This document shows positions 30,809-38,967 of a stretch of 64,000 nt of DNA, piece after piece (the stretch's first letter is position 1; every line of letters begins with the position of its first letter). Origin of the DNA: Hyphomicrobiales bacterium (lineage in GTDB: Bacteria > Pseudomonadota > Alphaproteobacteria > Rhizobiales > Rhizobiaceae); assembly GCA_900466605.1 (NCBI GenBank), contig UBMU01000003.1, forward strand, positions 248,001-312,000, read 5' to 3'. A model generated the notes under the pieces. That model saw only the letters and a list, made by a program, of their open reading frames with translations. It ran no database searches and had not been told where the DNA came from. The translations under genes and the position numbers were made by a program.

Positions 30809-32269
30809 TCAACCCGAAGACGCCAACGCCGTACCGATGCGAGCGATATCCTTGCGGAAACGTTGCACTTCCTCCTGACGCACACGCTCATCGGGCAATC
30901 GCAGAAGATATGAAGGGTGGACAGTCACGAACAGCTGCCGACCGCCCCCAATGGGCATGAACTCGCCTCGCACGTCTTCGAGTTTCTGTCGCATACCCGT
31001 CAGTGCAAACAGTGCCGTTGCCCCCATGGCGACCACCAGCTTTGGCTTTACCTGCTCCAGTTCCCGATCGAGCCACCAGCGGCAATGCTCCACCTCACCG
31101 CGGTTCGGCTTCTGATGGATGCGTCGTTTGCCGCGCGGTTCGTATTTGAAGTGCTTGACTGCGTTGGTGATGTAAAGCCTCGCACGATCCATGCCGGCGG
31201 CCGACAACGCCTCATCGAAAACCTTTCCGGCGGGACCAACAAAGGGACGTCCCGCGAGGTCTTCCTGGTCGCCGGGCTGCTCGCCGACAAACATGATTTC
31301 CGCATCCTGCGGTCCTTCGCCAAAAACCGTCTGCGTTGCCTTGGCGTGCAGCGGGCACCGACTGCAGTCAGCGGCCTGTTCGCGAAGCGCCTCCCATGTT
31401 CCGTCAATAGCAGATTGTACACTGGGTAGGTTGCGGGCAGCTTCCTGAAGCCGGTCATGGAAGGGGCGAGGCACGGTCGCCTCACGCTTGGCCATTGCGA
31501 GCACCCGCTGCTCGGCATTGGCGATAAGGTCGGGAATTAACTCCGCCTCGGGCATATTCTTCCAGTATTTCTTCGGCATCTCCGCCTGCATCGCCTTTAT
31601 CTTCAGGCGCGCAGGATTGAAAATATTGGTAAAATAGGTCTTCCAGAGTTCCTCGGCGGGATCGGAAAGATCAGGTTTGGTGCAGGGCTCGTGGCTGACT
31701 GTCAGCCTTACACCGTCCCAACTCACAGAGCCTTTCGGCGTCAGAATAACCCAATCCATGTCGTTGAAGCGGCGCTGAAAGAACGGTGCCTTGCGAACGA
31801 CGATATGATGGTCCGGCTCGAACCAGGCGAGAAATTTCCGTCGGCCATTGGCCGAAATGCCTGACCCCACCTCCTTGAAACGAAGGAAAGCCGTCATCTT
31901 GTGGGCATCACGGCGCACGCTCTTTTCCATTAGCCGCGCGAGCGAAACATCTTCGTCAGATGGTACGTCCAGAAGCGACTTGTCGGACTGAAGCCGCCAC
32001 AGCAGCCGATAGAGAAGCGAGAAGCGCACCGGATCGGAATGACAAATTACCACCGCAGCAAGGTCGATGAACGCCGGGGGCACCGTCATCGCTCGAATGG
32101 CGGCGGTGGGCTGCGGTGGCAAAGCGTCACGCTCCCAGAAGAGCTGCTTCTCGCCTCCTTCTTCGCACCACTCTATATCCTCCGGCGCGATACCCGCACA
32201 GGCAAGCGCACGGGCAGCGTCACGCCATTCTTCAAAGTCGCCCCTGCCTAGGAGAAACACGCGGCGCAT
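30809..32269 (-). CDS. udgX: UdgX family uracil-DNA binding protein with N-terminal DUF4130 domain
   Basis: A 486-residue fusion. The first roughly 250 residues are the DUF4130 (TIGR03915-type) domain. The rest is a UdgX-type uracil-DNA glycosylase-like domain that in mycobacteria attaches covalently to uracil-containing DNA. Diagnostic features are the iron-sulfur cysteines (CSRCPLHAK), the GEQPGDQEDLAGRPFVGPAG loop, and the UdgX-specific insertion KRRIHQKP at 381-388, whose His385 corresponds to the covalent histidine. VHPSYLLRLPD is the distal motif. The ATG overlaps the stop of the upstream radical-SAM gene by one base (TGATG), so the pair is translationally coupled. Confidence 0.93.
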   Translation of the reverse strand: MRRVFLLGRGDFEEWRDAARALACAGIAPEDIEWCEEGGEKQLFWERDALPPQPTAAIRAMTVPPAFIDLAAVVICHSDPVRFSLLYRLLWRLQSDKSLLDVPSDEDVSLARLMEKSVRRDAHKMTAFLRFKEVGSGISANGRRKFLAWFEPDHHIVVRKAPFFQRRFNDMDWVILTPKGSVSWDGVRLTVSHEPCTKPDLSDPAEELWKTYFTNIFNPARLKIKAMQAEMPKKYWKNMPEAELIPDLIANAEQRVLAMAKREATVPRPFHDRLQEAARNLPSVQSAIDGTWEALREQAADCSRCPLHAKATQTVFGEGPQDAEIMFVGEQPGDQEDLAGRPFVGPAGKVFDEALSAAGMDRARLYITNAVKHFKYEPRGKRRIHQKPNRGEVEHCRWWLDRELEQVKPKLVVAMGATALFALTGMRQKLEDVRGEFMPIGGGRQLFVTVHPSYLLRLPDERVRQEEVQRFRKDIARIGTALASSG

Positions 32270-33501
32270 CAGAGCAACGACAATTGTTCGGGCGGCGGCT
32301 CGAACATCGTCCTCAGATCCGTTCGGTCTATCAGCCGCCGCGGCGTCCAGCCCTCCGCCGTCACAAAAGCCTGTACTTTCTTGATCGAGACACCAAGCCT
32401 CGACAGGTCATCCAACCGCAGCCTGCGGAAGCGCCGGGCGGAAAGGATTGCCTTTACTGTTTTGGTTCCAAGACCGGGTACGCGAAGCAACCGTTCTCGC
32501 TCCGCCTTGTTTACATCAACTGGAAACTCGGCGCGATGCCCGAGCGCCCATGCAAGCTTGGGATCGAGATTGAGATCCAGCATTCCTCCGGACTGTGCCG
32601 CGGTGATTTCCTCGATCCCGAAGCCATAGAAGCGATATAACCAGTCTGCCTGGTAGAGCCGGTGTTCCCGCATCAGCGGCGGTTTGATCAACGGCAGGTT
32701 CTTCGATGAATCGGGGATTGGGCTGAAAGCGGAATAATAGACCCGCTTCAGGCCATAGCTGCCATAGAGCTGTGCGCTCGTGCCAAGGATTGTGGCATCG
32801 TTTGCGCCGTCGGCTCCAACGATCATCTGCGTGCTCTGCCCGGCCGGAACGAAACGTTTCCGCTTCCTCGACTGGAGCGTCGGCTCCGCCGCCGCTTCTA
32901 TCTTCAGACGCAAGTTCCCCATCGAACGGCGAATGCTCGAGGGCTTTTTCTCCGGCGCAAGGCGCGCAATGCCACTATCCGTCGGCAATTCGATATTCAG
33001 CGAAAGGCGATCCGCGTAAAGGCCGGCCTCTTCAATCAGGTGAGCCGATGCCTCCGGAATGGACTTCAGATGGATATAGCCTCGAAAATTGTGCGTGACG
33101 CGCAGCTCGCGAACAACGCGGACCATCTGCTCCATCGTATGATCTGAAGAGCGGATAATGCCCGACGAGAGAAACAGTCCTTCGATATAGTTGCGCCGAT
33201 AGAACTCCAGCGTCAGCCAAACCACTTCCTCCGCGGTGAAGCGGGCCCGCTCGACATTGCTGGAGGATCGATTGACGCAATAGGCGCAATCGTAAATGCA
33301 GAAATTCGTCAAAAGGATCTTCAGCAGCGATATACACCGCCCATCAGGCGCATATGCGTGGCAGATACCGGATCCCTCGGTAGAGCCCAGCCCACCACTC
33401 GTGGCCGAATCGCGCCTGACGGTTCCGCTGGAGGCGCAGGATGCATCGTATTTTGCGGCCTCGGAGAGGATTGCCAATCGGTCTTTCAGAGACTTTGCCA
33501 T
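32269..33501 (-). CDS. Putative DNA modification/repair radical SAM protein (UdgX-linked)
   Basis: A 410-residue radical SAM protein of the family that travels with UdgX (TIGR03916, rSAM_link_UDG). The [4Fe-4S] cysteines C68, C72 and C75 are in FCIYDCAYCVNRSSS, and the N-terminus is MAKSLKDRLAILSEAAKYDA. The C-terminus has a helix-hairpin-helix DNA-binding motif (LLRVPGLGTKTVKAILSARR). Its reaction is unknown; a DNA lesion is the likely substrate. The ATG at 33501 fits the family N-terminus. A GTG at 33528 would put the SOS box inside the gene. The predicted promoter leaves almost no 5' leader before this ATG. Confidence 0.9.
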   Translation of the reverse strand: MAKSLKDRLAILSEAAKYDASCASSGTVRRDSATSGGLGSTEGSGICHAYAPDGRCISLLKILLTNFCIYDCAYCVNRSSSNVERARFTAEEVVWLTLEFYRRNYIEGLFLSSGIIRSSDHTMEQMVRVVRELRVTHNFRGYIHLKSIPEASAHLIEEAGLYADRLSLNIELPTDSGIARLAPEKKPSSIRRSMGNLRLKIEAAAEPTLQSRKRKRFVPAGQSTQMIVGADGANDATILGTSAQLYGSYGLKRVYYSAFSPIPDSSKNLPLIKPPLMREHRLYQADWLYRFYGFGIEEITAAQSGGMLDLNLDPKLAWALGHRAEFPVDVNKAERERLLRVPGLGTKTVKAILSARRFRRLRLDDLSRLGVSIKKVQAFVTAEGWTPRRLIDRTDLRTMFEPPPEQLSLL

Positions 33502-33507
33502 CCTTAT

Positions 33508-33522
33508 GTTCACTATATGTTC
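33508..33522. promoter_or_regulatory. LexA (SOS) box over the promoter of the rSAM-udgX operon
   Basis: GTTC-ACTATAT-GTTC is an exact match to the alphaproteobacterial LexA operator GTTC-N7-GTTC, established for Rhizobiaceae. On the minus strand it reads GAAC-N7-GAAC and overlaps a TATAGT -10 element (33517-33512). Binding here would block RNA polymerase, so this operon should be induced by DNA damage. Confidence 0.8.
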
Positions 33523-33539
33523 CGACACTAAAAGTCAAG
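33512..33539 (-). promoter_or_regulatory. Probable sigma-70 promoter of the rSAM-udgX operon
   Basis: Minus-strand CTTGAC at 33539-33534 (the rhizobial -35 form) and TATAGT at 33517-33512, spacer 16 bases. Initiation would fall around 33505, only a few bases from the ATG at 33501, which predicts a leaderless or nearly leaderless message. Confidence 0.55.
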
Positions 33540-33725
33540 AATACTCGGGTTTGCGGTCGCTGCACCGCGCCTCCAGGAAGCAGTACGAATTTTATGGAAA
33601 TCAGCGGTAGCGATCTGCTATAACCGTAACAGTTAGGATTGTTGCACGGTTCCGAGGTTCCCCCTCGGGACCTGTTTTCTTTTGTGTCCGCGGCTAAGCG
33701 GATACGGGGAGTGAAGGACAAAAAA

Positions 33726-34202
33726 ATGGTTGATAAGGTACCGATGACGCAGGGTGGTTTCGTCAAGCTGCAGGAAGAACTGCGCTGGCGTCAGCAGGAG
33801 GAGCGTCCCCGGATCATCGAGGCAATCGCCGAAGCCCGCGCCCATGGCGACCTTTCGGAAAACGCCGAATACCATGCCGCCAAGGAAGCTCAGAGCCACA
33901 ACGAAGGCCGCATCAGCGAGCTCGAAGACCTGACAGCGCGCGCCGAAGTCATCGACTTGTCGAAGATGTCCGGCGACAAGATCAAGTTTGGCGCCAGGGT
34001 GAAGCTGGTCGATGAGGACACCGAGGAAGAAAAGACCTATCAGATCGTCGGCGACCAGGAAGCCGACGTCAAGGCGGGACGTATCTCCATCTCCTCGCCA
34101 ATCGCGCGTGCGCTGATCGGCAAGGAAGTTGGCGACTCCATCGAAGTCAATGCACCCGGCGGCTCCAAGGCCTACGAAGTCCTTTCCATTTCCTGGGGCT
34201 GA
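33726..34202 (+). CDS. greA: Transcription elongation factor GreA
   Basis: Rescues backtracked RNA polymerase by stimulating transcript cleavage. It is 158 residues long. The N-terminal coiled coil carries the catalytic acidic tip ([14 protein letters not shown]), and the C-terminal FKBP-like domain ends with [21 protein letters not shown]. The ATG at 33726 opens [19 protein letters not shown], the usual rhizobial GreA start. It is the first gene of the conserved greA-lps block, with lpsB following 7 bases later. Confidence 0.97.
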   Translation: MVDKVPMTQGGFVKLQEELRWRQQEERPRIIEAIAEARAHGDLSENAEYHAAKEAQSHNEGRISELEDLTARAEVIDLSKMSGDKIKFGARVKLVDEDTEEEKTYQIVGDQEADVKAGRISISSPIARALIGKEVGDSIEVNAPGGSKAYEVLSISWG

Positions 34203-34209
34203 TTGATCC

Positions 34210-35283
34210 GTGGACGGTCACAGCCCACCGGCTATCGTCAACATCAGTGACGTCGAGATTATTGCGCCGAACTTCAAAAAACGGCTCTCCGGCGTCACCT
34301 CCACCATCATTCAGTTGATCCCGGTCCAGCGCGCGCTCGGCGAGAAGATCGCAGCTCTTGGGCCGGGCCTGCCCGCATCTTTACCGCACATTCGCTTTTG
34401 CGATCTACCGAAACTGTGGCGCGCGCCGCGCGGCCGGTCTTTCCGCATATGGCACGCCCGGCGCAATATCGAGATGCTGCCAGCCATCCTGATGCGCGAT
34501 GTCCTACGCATGCCGCTGAAGATCGTCTTCACCTCAGCCTCCCAACGCCGCCACACCGGCTGGACGAAATGGCTGATTTCGAAGATGGACGCAGTCATTG
34601 CAACCAGCGGCAAGACCGCGAACTATCTTGAAGTACCAAGCACCGTGGTACTGCACGGCATAGACACCACCCGCTTCTCGCCAGCAGCTGACAAAGCAGC
34701 ATCCAAGCGAGCACTTGGCCTCGACGAGACAAAGAAGATCGCCGGCTGCTTCGGCCGCGTCCGCCATCAGAAGGGCACGGACCTCTTCGTCGATAGCATG
34801 ATCCGCCTGCTGCCAGCCCGGCCTGATTGGATCGCCATTGTTGCCGGACGCGCAACCGCCCAGCACCTCGAGTTCGAAAAGGAACTGAAGGTACGCGTCA
34901 CTACGGCCGGTCTGGCCGATCGCATTCTTTTCGTAGGCGAGCACACCAACATCAACGATTGGTATCGGACACTCGACCTCTTCATTGCGCCGCAGCGCTG
35001 GGAAGGCTTTGGTCTGACACCACTCGAAGCCATGGCAACAGCTGTTCCCGTCGTCGCCACCGACGTCGGCGCGTTTCCGGAACTGCTGGTCACGGGCAGC
35101 GACGAAACCGGCGTCATCGTCCCGCGCGACGATCTCATCGCCATGGTTGAAGCTTCCGGCCTCTTCATGGACGACGATAACCGCCGGCAACAGGCATCGA
35201 CCCGTGCGCGTACTCATGCGATGAACAGCTTCAGTATCGAAGGGGAAGCCCGCAAGCTCGGCGGCGTCTATCGGTCGCTTTGA
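34210..35283 (+). CDS. lpsB: LPS core glycosyltransferase LpsB (mannosyltransferase)
   Basis: A 357-residue GT4-family glycosyltransferase. LpsB of S. meliloti and LpcC of R. leguminosarum add mannose to the LPS core. The N-terminus (IIAPNFKKRLSGVTSTIIQL) and the C-terminal GT-B motif (EGFGLTPLEAMATAVPVVAT) match that family, and the place directly after greA is the same as in S. meliloti. The start is a GTG at 34210, 7 bases after greA, with only a weak GGGG upstream, so translation may depend on coupling to greA. It is cytoplasmic, acting on the inner leaflet. Confidence 0.9.
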   Translation: MDGHSPPAIVNISDVEIIAPNFKKRLSGVTSTIIQLIPVQRALGEKIAALGPGLPASLPHIRFCDLPKLWRAPRGRSFRIWHARRNIEMLPAILMRDVLRMPLKIVFTSASQRRHTGWTKWLISKMDAVIATSGKTANYLEVPSTVVLHGIDTTRFSPAADKAASKRALGLDETKKIAGCFGRVRHQKGTDLFVDSMIRLLPARPDWIAIVAGRATAQHLEFEKELKVRVTTAGLADRILFVGEHTNINDWYRTLDLFIAPQRWEGFGLTPLEAMATAVPVVATDVGAFPELLVTGSDETGVIVPRDDLIAMVEASGLFMDDDNRRQQASTRARTHAMNSFSIEGEARKLGGVYRSL

Positions 35284-35288
35284 GCGCC

Positions 35289-36311
35289 TCAAGGTTTGCG
35301 CTTGAAAAGCTCAAGATAGGCGTTGGTAACTGCGTCTTCGGAGAACTGCTTCATCAGCGTCTCGCGCCCGCCCGCCGTAACCTTTACAGCTAGCGCCGGA
35401 TCGTTGATCAGCCTTTCAATGGCTTGTGCGAAACCATCGGTGTCACCGATCTCAACCAGAAGCCCATTGTCGCCATCCCGCATAAACCAGGAGGGCCCCT
35501 CGGAGCGGCTGGAAACGACGGGTTTGTCCTGCGCCCAGGCCTCCAGAATGACATTGCCAAGCGGCTCGTGGTTCGACGGCATGACGAAGATATCGGCAGC
35601 CGCCACAAAAGGACGCGTATCCTTCTGCCAACCGAGAAAACGAACCCTGTCCGTCACGCCAAGGTCCACCGCGACTTTCTTGACGTTTTCCATCTCCTCA
35701 CCTTCGCCGGCGAGCCACAAATAGACGCCCGGGAGCTTCGCGACCGCCGCTGTCAGCAACGCGAATTCCTTGCGTGGCACGAAACGGCCCATCGACATCA
35801 CAACCGGCGCATCCGCCGGTGTATCGAGTGAGGCACGATCGACAGGAGCAACCTGACCGGTATCGGTGAAGTTGGAGATCACTTCGACCCCGCGCGTCCA
35901 GCCGATCTCGCGCACATGTTCCGCGATCCCGGGCGTGTTGCAGACGAGAATATCCGAATTCTTGAAGTAGCTTAGATTCGTTGGGTAGTCGCCCAGTCGG
36001 GAGATCTTGATGCATCCCTTGTAGTTCGGCATCAATTCACTCGCCCGAGGAGCCCACGCCATGATCGCATCCGGCCTCACTCGCCGCGCATAGAGGGCAA
36101 CTCGTAGCGGCAACATGACCCGATCGAGCGATAGATTGCGGAAGTTGCTTTCCGAAATTCGGACCGAGGCCGGCATATCCTTCCGCCAGATCCGATTCGG
36201 CCGTATCACAGCGCTCTGCTCGACATTGCGCCGAGCCAAAGCATTGACAAGGTGAACAAAAAATCGCTCGGCTCCGCCGTCCTTGCCGAAGTGGAAATGC
36301 ATCACCCTCAC
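35289..36311 (-). CDS. lpsE: LPS core glycosyltransferase LpsE
   Basis: A 340-residue GT4-family enzyme (GT-B fold), equivalent in position to LpsE of S. meliloti. The C-terminal nucleotide-sugar site reads NHEPLGNVILEAWAQDKPVVSSR. It is obviously paralogous to the next gene: both start with the same HFGK-GGAERFF-LVNAL pattern. The ATG overlaps the lpsD stop by four bases, giving a lpsC-lpsD-lpsE operon transcribed toward lpsB. The precise sugar is not inferable. Confidence 0.87.
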   Translation of the reverse strand: MRVMHFHFGKDGGAERFFVHLVNALARRNVEQSAVIRPNRIWRKDMPASVRISESNFRNLSLDRVMLPLRVALYARRVRPDAIMAWAPRASELMPNYKGCIKISRLGDYPTNLSYFKNSDILVCNTPGIAEHVREIGWTRGVEVISNFTDTGQVAPVDRASLDTPADAPVVMSMGRFVPRKEFALLTAAVAKLPGVYLWLAGEGEEMENVKKVAVDLGVTDRVRFLGWQKDTRPFVAAADIFVMPSNHEPLGNVILEAWAQDKPVVSSRSEGPSWFMRDGDNGLLVEIGDTDGFAQAIERLINDPALAVKVTAGGRETLMKQFSEDAVTNAYLELFKRKP

Positions 36312-37339
36312 GGTTCGCTCGTCCCGGTTTCAAACAGACGGATGTAGGCCTGCGTGATCGCTTCCTCGGAGAAGCGGTTTGCGAGCGTATCCTGGCCACC
36401 TTCGATCAACGAAGTGCGCAGGGCCGGCTCGTCGCGAACGCGCGCGATTGCGCTAGCAAGCCCGTCGACATCGCCGCAATCGACCATCAAAGCATCCTTG
36501 CCATCCGTCATCACCCAGCTCGGCCCCTCTGCGCGAGAGGATATGGTGGGTTTTCCTGCCCCCCACCCCTCCAGGCACACATTTCCAAGCGGCTCATGCA
36601 ACGAGGTCACCGTAAATACGTCGGCGGAAGCAAGGTAAGCGTAGGCATTGGTCTGCCATCCGGTAAACCGCACGCGCTCTCGCAGACCAAGTTCGTCGGT
36701 GAGTTTTTCAAGATTCTCCCGCTCTGGTCCGTCGCCCAACAGCCACAAGAACGCGCCCTGCGTTCTTGCAACCGCCTTTAGAAGAACATCGAAGCCCTTC
36801 CGCTTTACGAAGCGACCCATACCGATGACAACGAAAGCGTCCGAGGGCGTCTGCAGTGCTTCTCTGGCGATTGGCTCGCCGGGAGTAGAACGCGTAAAGT
36901 TGGCAATTACCTCGACGCCGCGTGTCCAACCAAGTTCCCGGACACGTTTGGCGATATCGGGCGTAATGCAGATGAGCGTTTCGGAATTTCGGTAGTAGCC
37001 GAGATGCTCCGGATAGTCTCCAAGCCGCGAAATGCGTCTGGCTTTCTTGTATTGCGGCATGAAGCGGCTCGCGCGCAATTGCCAGGACATGATCACATCA
37101 GGCTGAAAATCGTTCAATATGCGGCGCATCCGTGCCGACAGGATGAAACGGGAAAGCGAAATGCGCCGGAAGGTACCCTCATAAATCTCGCCGCATTTTT
37201 CTATGTCCTTGCGCCAGCTGCGATCGGGACGAATAAGCGCCCGCTGCTCGATACCGTGGTCGTGGAGCGCATTGACAAGGTTGACAAAGAAGCGCTCTGC
37301 CCCGCCCTCCTTGCCGAAATGGATATGCATCACTTTCAT
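36308..37339 (-). CDS. lpsD: LPS core glycosyltransferase LpsD
   Basis: A 343-residue GT4 enzyme and tandem paralogue of lpsE. It begins MKVMHIHFGKEGGAERFFVN and has the acceptor-independent C-terminal motif LHEPLGNVCLEGWGAGKPTI. Sequence similarity to lpsE runs over the full length, which points to an old gene duplication. It is 11 bases downstream of lpsC and overlaps lpsE by four bases. It acts in the cytoplasm on growing core oligosaccharide. Confidence 0.87.
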   Translation of the reverse strand: MKVMHIHFGKEGGAERFFVNLVNALHDHGIEQRALIRPDRSWRKDIEKCGEIYEGTFRRISLSRFILSARMRRILNDFQPDVIMSWQLRASRFMPQYKKARRISRLGDYPEHLGYYRNSETLICITPDIAKRVRELGWTRGVEVIANFTRSTPGEPIAREALQTPSDAFVVIGMGRFVKRKGFDVLLKAVARTQGAFLWLLGDGPERENLEKLTDELGLRERVRFTGWQTNAYAYLASADVFTVTSLHEPLGNVCLEGWGAGKPTISSRAEGPSWVMTDGKDALMVDCGDVDGLASAIARVRDEPALRTSLIEGGQDTLANRFSEEAITQAYIRLFETGTSEP

Positions 37340-37350
37340 CGCGCCTGGCC

Positions 37351-38160
37351 TTAGTGCCTCCCTGCGTCGTCAAAGTTCGGGTGCCGCTCCGTAGCCCGGC
37401 GTTGATAGAGCTTCGCCTGCGTTAGAAAGGCATAAACTGCACCGGTCATGGCTTCGATAAAGCCCGATTGCCCACAGCGCCACAGTCCATTGTGGAAATA
37501 CAAACGAAGGAAATAAATCGGCGGACTGAAGATAAGTTTGAGGAAGGTAGTCCCCTCTCCCAACGCAAAGTGTTGATCGGCCTTCAAGGTCGAATACTTG
37601 TTTTCTTTCAGAATCTGCTCATCGATAACAAGCGGCCTGTAGTGAAGAAGGCTGCCAGTCTTTGCATCTTCGACCCGCCCGATCGGCACGATGCCTTCAT
37701 GAACAGCTTGCGTGAGATCGTAAGCGCCCCCGCCTCTTCGGATCAGCCGCAGATTCTTTCGCTCGTGCACAAGTTTGGGCGTGTAGCCGTACCCCACGAG
37801 ATAGGGCCGACGCGCCACCCGCCAACCGACAATATCGTCGGAAGCGGCAATCAGGTTCGGCAACAGCGCCCGCAGGTTCGCATCGAGCCGTTCATCGGAA
37901 TCCATATTCAAGCGCCAAGGCTGAGTACATTGATCCAGCGCGAATTGCTTCTGCGCGGCATATCCGCGCCACTTCTCGTGAAACAGCCGGATTGGCCAGC
38001 CCTTGTCGATGTAAGACTGAAGCAGAGGAATCGTGCCATCAGTCGAACCGGAGTCGACTACGACGATTTCAGCGCACTTATCGAGACTTTCGATGCATTT
38101 GCCGAGATAGGCCTCTTCGTTCTGGCAAATGATGAACGCCGATATTGGCAACTGGGTCAT
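37351..38160 (-). CDS. lpsC: LPS core glycosyltransferase LpsC (GT2 family)
   Basis: A 269-residue GT-A-fold glycosyltransferase of the WaaE/KdtX-like GT2 type. Features are ISAFIICQNEEAYLGKCIES at the N-terminus, IVVDSGSTDGT and LNMDSDERLDANL (metal/nucleotide-sugar-binding acidic motif). A C-terminal hydrophobic stretch (KLIFSPPIYFLRLYF) may bind the membrane. The ATG at 38160 (MTQLPISAF) is the family start; an 11-residue extension is unlikely. It is the first gene of the lpsCDE operon. Confidence 0.87.
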   Translation of the reverse strand: MTQLPISAFIICQNEEAYLGKCIESLDKCAEIVVVDSGSTDGTIPLLQSYIDKGWPIRLFHEKWRGYAAQKQFALDQCTQPWRLNMDSDERLDANLRALLPNLIAASDDIVGWRVARRPYLVGYGYTPKLVHERKNLRLIRRGGGAYDLTQAVHEGIVPIGRVEDAKTGSLLHYRPLVIDEQILKENKYSTLKADQHFALGEGTTFLKLIFSPPIYFLRLYFHNGLWRCGQSGFIEAMTGAVYAFLTQAKLYQRRATERHPNFDDAGRH

Positions 38161-38266
38161 AGAATAATCTTCGCATCTTCGCCCGCAGCGCACGGTCCAG
38201 CAAGACGCTTCTCATAGGGCATAAGCCGCTCCATTCCTAGAGCTTTGCTTCTGGCTCGTCGGCCGC

Positions 38267-38734
38267 CTAGACCTCGACGAGCCCAACCCGTTTGACCTGT
38301 CGGATCGTCAGCATCGTCCGCACGGTATCCACGTGCTCGTTGGCCGTCAGAACCTCGATCACGAAGTCTTGAAACCGCGTGAGGTTCTCGGCAACGCAAT
38401 GCAGTAGGAAGTCGCTGTCGCCGGACACCATCCATGCCTGTCGCACCAACGGCCACTGGGTCGTCGCAGCGGCAAACGCCTTGAGGTTCGCCTCCGACTG
38501 ATGCTTCAGACCAACCATGCAGAAGGCGACGAGGTCGAAGCCCAACTTCGGGCTGTTCAACATCGCGTGATAGCCTTCGATGACTCCGGTTTCTTCGAGC
38601 TTGCGCACGCGGCGCAGGCATGGCGGCGCCGAAATGCCTACACGGTCGGCCAGCTCGACGTTGGTCATCCTTCCGTCCGCCTGCAGCTCACGCAGTATCT
38701 TTATATCGATGGCATCGAGTTCGGCGCGAAGCAC
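38267..38734 (-). CDS. lrp: Lrp/AsnC family transcriptional regulator
   Basis: A 155-residue Lrp-type regulator, with the N-terminal HTH (LDAIDIKILRELQADGRMTN, ISAPPCLRRVRKLEETGVI) and the C-terminal ligand-binding AsnC/Lrp domain (SGDSDFLLHCVAENLTRFQDF). It starts with GTG at 38734, and GGAAGGA lies about seven bases ahead. It is divergent from trxB. In the S. meliloti block the same gene lies between lpsC and trxB, so its role here may be broad amino-acid-linked control rather than LPS control. Confidence 0.93.
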   Translation of the reverse strand: MLRAELDAIDIKILRELQADGRMTNVELADRVGISAPPCLRRVRKLEETGVIEGYHAMLNSPKLGFDLVAFCMVGLKHQSEANLKAFAAATTQWPLVRQAWMVSGDSDFLLHCVAENLTRFQDFVIEVLTANEHVDTVRTMLTIRQVKRVGLVEV

Positions 38735-38967
38735 GATCGTGTCCTTCCTTTAATTCGTGATCGCCAGCTTCTATATAAAGCGACGGAATTCGCAAGAAAG
38801 TTTCACCTTGGTGATGGATTGTTGCACGCCCCGCCGAGAAAGCCTTGTTGGTAACGCAAGGCTGCCCTTGAATAAAAGCACTGGACGTTCATAAATGGCG
38901 AACGGATCGCGAAACGGCCGCATTCGCCTCTTAGCCGCCGCCTCCCGACAGTCGAAAGGAAATACCC

